The notes under the pieces: model-generated
Told to the model about the DNA's origin: nothing
What the model saw: the letters and a program-made list of their open reading frames with translations, nothing else
Databases searched by the model: none
Position numbers and translations under genes: made by a program
Assembly (NCBI GenBank): GCA_910587545.1
Contig: CAJUMI010000016.1
Coordinates: forward strand, 29,250 to 39,969
Direction of reading: 5' to 3'
DNA length: 10,720 nucleotides
From: an uncultured Muribaculaceae bacterium
GTDB taxonomy: Bacteria; Bacteroidota; Bacteroidia; Bacteroidales; Muribaculaceae
Shown here: piece by piece, positions 5,880 to 10,720 of the stretch
How the letters are laid out: each line of letters starts with the position of its first letter
How positions within the stretch are numbered: the stretch's first letter is position 1

Positions 5880-5910
5880 TTTAAAATTAAATATTTAACA
5901 CCATAGTTTG
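5880..5910 (+). promoter_or_regulatory. Candidate promoter of the EamA transporter gene
   Basis: ATAGTTTG (5903-5910) keeps the TTTG half of the Bacteroidetes -7 box, although the leading TA is shifted by one base. TTTA (5880-5883) lies 19 bases upstream, where the -33 TTTG is expected. The predicted leader would be about 20 bases before the ATG at 5940. The surrounding sequence is very AT-rich, so chance matches are common. Confidence 0.35.
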
Positions 5911-5939
5911 ATTTTGTCATCTACTAAAGAGTTACTTAT

Positions 5940-6875
5940 ATGAAAATGGATGTAAAAGGACATGCCTCGATGTTTGGAGCCAATGCAATCTGGGGCATGA
6001 TGTCACCAATTGCTAAATTTGTAATGATCAGTGGTACAATAACCCCGCTGGTAGTGACTAATTTACGTATCGCAGGAGCTATGATTCTGTTCTGGTTGGT
6101 ATCACTGTTCATAAAGCCGGAACATGTGGAATCGAAAGATCTGGCAAAACTCTTCGGAGCATCATTGCTTGCAATCATCTTTAATCAGGGCTGTTTCATT
6201 GTCGGTCTGGGTATGACATCACCGACCAACGCGTCCATAATCACCACAAGCATGCCATTGTGGGCCATGATCCTTGCAGCTTTTTTTCTGAAAGAGCCTA
6301 TAACCGGAAAGAAAATCATGGGTATTGCGGCCGGCGCTACGGGAGCAGTGCTTCTGATTCTCGGAGGTAGCTCGTCCACCGGAGTTGTGTCTTCGTCAAT
6401 ATGGGGCGATTTGACAGTTTTGACAGCGCAGTTGAGCTACGCCCTGTATATAGTGCTTTTCAAGAATTTTGTATCCCGCTACTCTATTTTCACCGTAATG
6501 AAGTGGATGTTCACTTTTGCTTTTATATGCGTGGTGCCTTTTTCCTGCCTGCAACTTTCGGAGACGAGATGGAATGATGTCACGTCTATGGAATGGGGAG
6601 CTTTGTCACTGGTTGTTGTAGGAGCGACCTTTATATCTTATATACTTGTTGTGATCGGCCAGAAACGTCTCCGTCCGACCGTGGCAGGAATGTACAATTA
6701 TATCCAGCCTCTTGTCGCTTGCATAGTTGCAATATTATGGGGCATGGATACGTTTGGCATGACAAAAGCGTTTGCAATACTGTTGATATTTGCCGGAGTA
6801 TTCCTTGTAACCATGAGTAAAAGTCGAAAAGACATGGAGACAAAAGGTGACACTCGCTCTGAAGTCGCCGACTGA
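5940..6875 (+). CDS. EamA/DMT-family membrane transporter
   Basis: The 311-residue protein is almost wholly hydrophobic, with about ten transmembrane segments, the layout of the drug/metabolite transporter superfamily. Two homologous EamA halves are visible, about residues 12-141 and 155-292. The helix before the end of each half is the recognisable one: ASIITTSMPLWAMILAAF with LKEP (98-120), and PTVAGMYNYIQPLVACIVAI (247-266). The C-terminal tail (about 293-311) is charged and cytoplasmic. Such proteins export or import small metabolites, but substrate cannot be read from sequence. Codon use is more AT-rich at the third position than in dnaA, which may mean a different origin or lower expression. 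The next gene is convergent; the 100 bases between them show no strong terminator, only a weak TGCAGG/CCTGCA pairing (6883-6888/6922-6927). Confidence 0.9.
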   Translation: MKMDVKGHASMFGANAIWGMMSPIAKFVMISGTITPLVVTNLRIAGAMILFWLVSLFIKPEHVESKDLAKLFGASLLAIIFNQGCFIVGLGMTSPTNASIITTSMPLWAMILAAFFLKEPITGKKIMGIAAGATGAVLLILGGSSSTGVVSSSIWGDLTVLTAQLSYALYIVLFKNFVSRYSIFTVMKWMFTFAFICVVPFSCLQLSETRWNDVTSMEWGALSLVVVGATFISYILVVIGQKRLRPTVAGMYNYIQPLVACIVAILWGMDTFGMTKAFAILLIFAGVFLVTMSKSRKDMETKGDTRSEVAD

Positions 6876-6975
6876 GTATCAGTGCAGGCAGCATCGTTAT
6901 ATGACGAGAGTATCGTTTTTACCTGCAATCGCTTGAATTTGAGCGCTAACTTACCATCTATACTTAGACAATCTC

Positions 6976-7725
6976 TTAGAAACTGAACCCTTTAGCCCTT
7001 ATAAGATCGGAGTACACTTTCGAGAAGTGTTCGTTGTCGGCTTTCGGGTAGCGGACATCGGTAAACACTTGGGCGAGATTTTCCTTGCCATTCTCTTCTA
7101 CATATTTCCTGCTGTCCTGCAGGGCTTCCTTTTCGGCGTATATACGGGCGATGCCGCTCTCATTGTAATCCTTGTACTGTTCGTCATGAACTATCGCCTC
7201 TATCGGCAGGCGGTCGCTTTTCGCTCCTTGCGACGAAGGAGATCCTACTGTTACCGTTATCACCGGGACGACCAGATCGGGCAGGCCGAGCAACTCCGAG
7301 ATCCGATCGGCGTTGTAGGTGGTCGTGCCGAGATAGCATGTGCCCAGACCGTTCATTTCAGCCAGCGTCACAAACTGTTGGGCGAAGATAATCGTATCCT
7401 CCACAGCCCATAGCCATGCCTGTAGGTTATTGAAGCCAGGTCTTGCCTTACGCAATTCACACCATTTGACAAAGCGGTTGAAATCCGCACAGAACGTCAG
7501 CACCGCTGCAGCCGACATGACGGACGGCTGTCCGAAATGAGCAGGCGACAGCCGTTGTTTGCCGGCATCATCCTGCGTGATGACTACACTGTAAAGCTGC
7601 ATGTTGCCTGTAGTCGGTGCATGCGACGCCGCTTCAAGCAGTTCGCCGAGAAACCGCCTGTCAATTTTCTCTTCCGTATAATTTCTTATTGTACGACGGT
7701 TGCAGAAATAGTCTTTTCCGTTCAT
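6976..7725 (-). CDS. NfsA-like nitroreductase-family flavoprotein
   Basis: From the ATG at 7725 this is a 249-residue FMN-dependent oxidoreductase that uses NAD(P)H to reduce nitro compounds, quinones or similar acceptors in the cytoplasm. The N-terminal RRTIRNY (10-16) is the phosphate-binding start of the fold. HAPTTGNMQ (35-43) lies in the FMN pocket, FCADFNRFVKWCE (78-90) and GLGTCYLG (126-133) are typical of the NfsA/FRP branch, and SDRLPIEAIVHDEQY (170-184) is the branch's C-terminal signature region. The frame is open further upstream (TTG at 7785, ATG at 7767), but family members usually begin close to the RRTIRxY motif and a promoter-like element lies at 7783-7791, so 7725 is preferred. 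It converges with the EamA gene and diverges from nrdJ. Physiological substrate unknown. Confidence 0.88.
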   Translation of the reverse strand: MNGKDYFCNRRTIRNYTEEKIDRRFLGELLEAASHAPTTGNMQLYSVVITQDDAGKQRLSPAHFGQPSVMSAAAVLTFCADFNRFVKWCELRKARPGFNNLQAWLWAVEDTIIFAQQFVTLAEMNGLGTCYLGTTTYNADRISELLGLPDLVVPVITVTVGSPSSQGAKSDRLPIEAIVHDEQYKDYNESGIARIYAEKEALQDSRKYVEENGKENLAQVFTDVRYPKADNEHFSKVYSDLIRAKGFSF

Positions 7726-7782
7726 TGTGGTTTGTATGTTGGTTATATTCTGCCCAAATTTCACCATTTGTTTTATAATTTC

Positions 7783-7791
7783 CAAAATATA
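7783..7791 (-). promoter_or_regulatory. Possible -7 element of the nitroreductase gene
   Basis: On the minus strand TATATTTTG reads as TA-N3-TTTG, one base longer in the spacer than the Bacteroidetes -7 consensus. Transcription would begin near 7776, leaving about 50 bases before the ATG at 7725. No good -33 element is seen. Weak, but it argues against the TTG at 7785 as the true start. Confidence 0.25.
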
Positions 7792-7821
7792 ATCAAAAAA
7801 GTTTTCAACATCCCGATTTCT

Positions 7822-7900
7822 GTTTTGGAAAACTTGGCTGATGTCATATTTTCACAACCACCTGTTTGTCAACCTTTAATGTTTTAGTTTTGGAAAACTT
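7822..7900. repeat. Pair of identical 14-mers with a palindromic core, likely operators
   Basis: GTTTTGGAAAACTT occurs twice without mismatch, at 7822-7835 and 7887-7900, 65 bases apart. Its core GTTTT-GG-AAAAC is a perfect 5+5 palindrome around two central bases, the form expected for a dimeric regulator site. A partial copy (GTTTTCAAC, 7801-7809) lies nearby. The sites fall between the divergent nitroreductase and nrdJ genes, roughly -46 and -111 from the proposed nitroreductase start of transcription and upstream of the nrdJ promoter candidate. No regulator gene is adjacent. The region holds no convincing ORF. Confidence 0.5.
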
Positions 7901-7948
7901 TCATCTCAATTGATAATTATCCGGCAAATTATTTTGAGTATTCGGATT

Positions 7949-7956
7949 TATTTTTG
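7949..7956 (+). promoter_or_regulatory. Candidate -7 element of nrdJ
   Basis: TATTTTTG is an exact match to TAnnTTTG, identical to the element in front of the amidase gene. No TTTG lies at the right distance upstream. Transcription from here would give nrdJ a leader of about 115 bases, which includes a short CACT/AGTG hairpin (about 7968-7984) and the direct repeats at 7989-8045. Confidence 0.4.
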
Positions 7957-7988
7957 AAATTTGCAGTCACTCATCGGCAAGTGGATGC

Positions 7989-8045
7989 TCGATATTGTTC
8001 TTTTTCGATATTTCAATTTTAATTCGTCGACTTTACACTTCGTCG
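7989..8045 (+). repeat. Two pairs of short direct repeats with 16-base spacing in the nrdJ leader
   Basis: TCGATATT occurs at 7989-7996 and again at 8005-8012, and TTCGTCG at 8023-8029 and 8039-8045. Both pairs have a start-to-start distance of 16 bases. They could be regulator or RNA-binding sites in front of nrdJ. They do not resemble an NrdR box, nor the conserved B12 box of cobalamin riboswitches. Confidence 0.35.
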
Positions 8046-8078
8046 GCTTAAATCTAAACTTATCATATCACAATTAAA

Positions 8079-10604
8079 GTGGAAAACAAGTCATATTCTT
8101 ATGATGAAGCGTTCAACGCTTCATTGAAATACTTCGGCGGCGACGAGCTTGCCGCCAGGGTATGGGTCAGCAAGTATGCGCTTAAAGACTCTTACGGCAA
8201 TATCTTCGAGCGGACGCCCGATGATATGCACCACCGCATCGCGTCGGAAATTGCCCGCATAGAAAAGAAATATCCTAATCCGATGGGCGAGGTCGAGATC
8301 TTCTCTCTCCTCAGGAACTTCAGATACATCGTCCCTCAGGGCAGTCCGATGTCAGGCATCGGCAACCATTATCAGGTCGGCTCGCTCTCTAACTGTTTCG
8401 TTATCGGACTCGACGGTGCGCCCGACTCCTATGGCGGTGTCATTAGAATCGACGAGGAACAGGTGCAACTCATGAAACGCCGCGGCGGAGTAGGCCACGA
8501 CCTGTCACATATCCGGCCCAAAGGCACTCCCGTCAAGAACTCGGCCCTCACATCGACCGGCCTTGTCCCCTTCATGGAGCGCTATTCCAATTCCACCCGC
8601 GAAGTCGCTCAAGACGGTCGTCGCGGAGCCCTCATGCTCTCTGTGTCTATCAAACATCCCGACTCCGAGGCTTTCATCGACGCCAAGATGACCGAGGGCA
8701 AGGTCACCGGTGCCAATGTTTCAGTACGCATCGACGATGAATTCATGACTGCCGCCACTGAGAACAAATCTTACCGGCAGCAGTATCCCACCGACGGCGA
8801 AGCTCTCGTCAAGAAGGAAGTCGACGCAAAGACCCTCTGGGAAAAGATCATCCACAACGCATGGAAATCGGCTGAACCCGGCGTTCTCTTCTGGGACACT
8901 ATCATACGCGAGTCTGTTCCCGACTGTTATTCCGACCTCGGCTTCCGCACGATTTCAACCAATCCCTGCGGCGAGATACCTCTGTGTCCCTACGACAGTT
9001 GCCGCTTGCTCGCGCTCAATCTTTATTCTTATGTGAAAGATCCATTCACTCCTGAGGCAAGTTTCGACTTCGATCTGTTCAGAGACCATGTTGCGAAAGC
9101 ACAGCGCATCATGGACGACATCATTGACCTCGAGATGGAAAAGATCGACACCATTCTCGAAAAAATCGACTCAGACCCCGAGACCGATGAGGTGAAATCA
9201 TCAGAGCGCAACCTTTGGCTGAAGATCAAGACCAAGACACTCAAAGGTCGCCGCACCGGCGTGGGCACTACAGCCGAAGGCGACATGCTTGCCGCACTCG
9301 GTTTCAAATATGGCACTCCCCTGGCGACCGACTTCTCCGAAAGCGTCCACAAGGCTCTCGCCCTTGCCGCCTACGGTTCGTCAGTCACTTTGGCTGAGGA
9401 ACGCGGGGCATTTGAGATCTTCGATGCCGAACGCGAAAAGAACAATCCCTATATCAACCGTCTTGCCCAGGCCGAGCCCGCGCTGATCGAAAGAATGCGT
9501 CGCCACGGACGCCGCAACATAGCCTGCCTGACAATCGCGCCCACAGGCACGACAAGCCTCATGACCCGCACAACATCGGGTATCGAGCCGGTGTTCCTGC
9601 CCGTCTACAAACGCCGCCGTAAGGTCAACCCCAACGACGCCGAGGTGCGCATCGATTACGTCGACGAGACCGGAGACGCTTTCGAAGAATATGTCGTATA
9701 TCATCCTAAGTTCATCGATTGGATGAAAATCAACAATATAGAGGTACGTGATGACTACTCTCAGGAGCAGATCGACGACCTCGTCGCCCGTTCGCCTTAT
9801 GCCGGAGCCACTTCCAACGACATCGACTGGCTTGAGAAAGTCAAGATGCAGGGCCGCATTCAGAAATGGGTCGACCACTCGATTTCGGTCACTATCAATC
9901 TTCCGGCCGATGTCAGCGAGGAACTAGTCAACAATCTTTATGTCGAGGCATGGCGATCGGGGTGCAAGGGATGCACAGTCTATCGCGACGGGTCGCGTTC
10001 AGGTGTGCTTGTCGCTCTCGAGAAGAAAACAGACCCCACACCGGAGATCAAACCACATGTCGCCAAGAGACCCATCGAGCTTGAGGCAGACGTCGTCCGC
10101 TTCCAGAACAACAAGGAGAAATGGATCGCATTCGTCGGTCTTATCGACGGTGCGCCCTACGAGATCTTCACCGGTCTCGCCGACGACGAAGACGGCATCT
10201 TCTGCCCCAAATCTGTAACCCACGGCAAAATAATCAAAGCCGTTGACGATAAAGGCAACAAGCGCTACGACTTCCAGTTCATCAACAAACGCGGCTACAA
10301 GACCACCATCGAAGGCCTGTCCGATAAATTCAATCCCGAATATTGGAACTATGCCAAACTCATTTCCGGCGTGTTGCGCTACGGCATGCCTATCGACCAG
10401 GTTCTCAAACTTGTCGGCGGCCTTGAACTCGACTCTCAGTCTATCAACACTTGGAAAATGGGCGTCGAGCGAGCGTTGAAAAAATATCTGCCTAACGGCA
10501 CCAAAGCCAACGGTCAGACCTGTCCTAACTGCGGACAGGAAACCCTGATCTATCAGGAAGGCTGCCTCATATGCACCTCGTGCGGCACCTCAAAGTGCGG
10601 ATAA
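8079..10604 (+). CDS. nrdJ: Adenosylcobalamin-dependent (class II) ribonucleotide reductase
   Basis: NrdJ reduces ribonucleotides to deoxyribonucleotides using a thiyl radical made from adenosylcobalamin, so it needs neither oxygen nor a second radical subunit. The 841-residue protein has Cys106 (SNCFVIG) and Cys308 as the redox pair, and NPCGE (295-299) with radical Cys297, Asn295 and Glu299; these correspond to Cys134, Cys333 and Cys322 of the Thermotoga maritima enzyme. PTGTTSLMTRTTSGIEP (488-504) and GCKGCTVYRDGSRSGVL (628-644) are further barrel motifs. A C-terminal extension (about 660-805) ends in a Cys-rich tail with CPNCG (815-819) and Cys829, 832, 835 and 840, which would bind zinc and hand electrons to the active site. 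The start is GTG at 8079; no ATG is in frame between the upstream stop (8055) and the conserved N-terminus. No class I or III enzyme is in view. A strong terminator follows, so it is probably monocistronic. Confidence 0.96.
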   Translation: MENKSYSYDEAFNASLKYFGGDELAARVWVSKYALKDSYGNIFERTPDDMHHRIASEIARIEKKYPNPMGEVEIFSLLRNFRYIVPQGSPMSGIGNHYQVGSLSNCFVIGLDGAPDSYGGVIRIDEEQVQLMKRRGGVGHDLSHIRPKGTPVKNSALTSTGLVPFMERYSNSTREVAQDGRRGALMLSVSIKHPDSEAFIDAKMTEGKVTGANVSVRIDDEFMTAATENKSYRQQYPTDGEALVKKEVDAKTLWEKIIHNAWKSAEPGVLFWDTIIRESVPDCYSDLGFRTISTNPCGEIPLCPYDSCRLLALNLYSYVKDPFTPEASFDFDLFRDHVAKAQRIMDDIIDLEMEKIDTILEKIDSDPETDEVKSSERNLWLKIKTKTLKGRRTGVGTTAEGDMLAALGFKYGTPLATDFSESVHKALALAAYGSSVTLAEERGAFEIFDAEREKNNPYINRLAQAEPALIERMRRHGRRNIACLTIAPTGTTSLMTRTTSGIEPVFLPVYKRRRKVNPNDAEVRIDYVDETGDAFEEYVVYHPKFIDWMKINNIEVRDDYSQEQIDDLVARSPYAGATSNDIDWLEKVKMQGRIQKWVDHSISVTINLPADVSEELVNNLYVEAWRSGCKGCTVYRDGSRSGVLVALEKKTDPTPEIKPHVAKRPIELEADVVRFQNNKEKWIAFVGLIDGAPYEIFTGLADDEDGIFCPKSVTHGKIIKAVDDKGNKRYDFQFINKRGYKTTIEGLSDKFNPEYWNYAKLISGVLRYGMPIDQVLKLVGGLELDSQSINTWKMGVERALKKYLPNGTKANGQTCPNCGQETLIYQEGCLICTSCGTSKCG

Positions 10605-10629
10605 ACATCCACACCACTTATATCTCCCC

Positions 10630-10665
10630 AAGAGACAGACGCCCACGGCTTCTGTCTCTTTTTTT
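10630..10665 (+). terminator. Strong intrinsic terminator of nrdJ
   Basis: AAGAGACAGA (10630-10639) and TCTGTCTCTT (10651-10660) form a perfect 10-bp stem with an 11-base loop, followed directly by five more T's. It lies 25 bases after the nrdJ stop codon. This is the clearest rho-independent terminator in the window. Confidence 0.9.
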
Positions 10666-10720
10666 ATATTGCTGTCCGATAAAACTTGAAGATGGCAAAA
10701 AGGCATGGCTCGAACGCTGA

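Noticed and set aside
7001..7014. AGATCGGAGTACAC resembling Illumina adapter sequence
   Set aside because: It departs from the adapter (AGATCGGAAGAGC) after nine bases and encodes in-frame C-terminal residues of the nitroreductase.
7957..8078. Cobalamin riboswitch in front of the B12-dependent reductase
   Set aside because: The leader is too short and AT-rich and shows no B12-box-like conserved core; class II genes are also not the usual targets of repression by B12.
9381..9878. 165-codon minus-strand ORF inside nrdJ
   Set aside because: Shadow frame produced by GC-rich third positions of nrdJ; the plus-strand frame carries the conserved reductase motifs.
10630..10660. AAGAGACAG / CTGTCTCTT resembling the Nextera transposon end
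   Set aside because: Only nine bases of the mosaic end match, on both arms of a perfect terminator stem directly after nrdJ; the flanking adapter bases are absent.
10692..10720. Possible next gene (ATG at 10692, MAKRHGSNA...) or tRNA T-arm (GGCTCGAAC) at the window end
   Set aside because: Nine codons are too few to recognise, and the putative T-arm has no pairing stem on either strand.

Overview
The window looks like chromosomal DNA of a gut Bacteroidales, most likely Muribaculaceae or a close relative. This is an inference from protein families and promoter style, not a database match. The clues are a GldB-type lipoprotein, a cell-wall amidase with a C-terminal SPOR domain followed by a stand-alone MCE/MlaD protein, a class II (B12-dependent) ribonucleotide reductase, start codons without a clear Shine-Dalgarno sequence, and promoter elements resembling the Bacteroidetes TAnnTTTG box. 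The first 27 bases are not biological: they match the end of the Illumina TruSeq read-1 adapter, so the window opens at an untrimmed contig end.

Layout. Bases 102-1678 hold two minus-strand genes for exported proteins: a thioredoxin-fold protein with no cysteine at all, and a GldB-like lipoprotein. A divergent intergenic region with small palindromes separates them from a plus-strand pair: N-acetylmuramoyl-L-alanine amidase (1858-2961) and an MCE/MlaD protein (3013-3912), closed by a terminator. After a 337-base AT-rich region with perfect inverted repeats comes dnaA (4250-5647), closed by a hairpin that overlaps its stop codon. A 292-base structured intergenic region follows, then an EamA-family transporter (5940-6875). 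Convergent to it is an NfsA-like nitroreductase (6976-7725, minus). A 353-base divergent intergenic region carries two identical 14-mers containing a palindromic core and a set of direct repeats. The last gene is a complete nrdJ (8079-10604), followed by a strong intrinsic terminator.

How the genes fit together. The amidase/MCE pair serves the cell envelope (septal peptidoglycan cleavage and probably lipid transport). DnaA starts chromosome replication, and NrdJ supplies deoxyribonucleotides without needing oxygen, which suits an anaerobe. The nitroreductase and transporter are accessory metabolic genes.

No defence, mobile or biosynthetic system is visible. The most interesting signals are (1) an altered DnaA domain IV signature at the residues that normally read the DnaA box, (2) a cysteine-free thioredoxin fold, (3) paired 14-mers between the nitroreductase and nrdJ, (4) a structured region with an antisense 30-codon ORF after dnaA, and (5) promoter-like elements so close to start codons that transcripts would be nearly leaderless.
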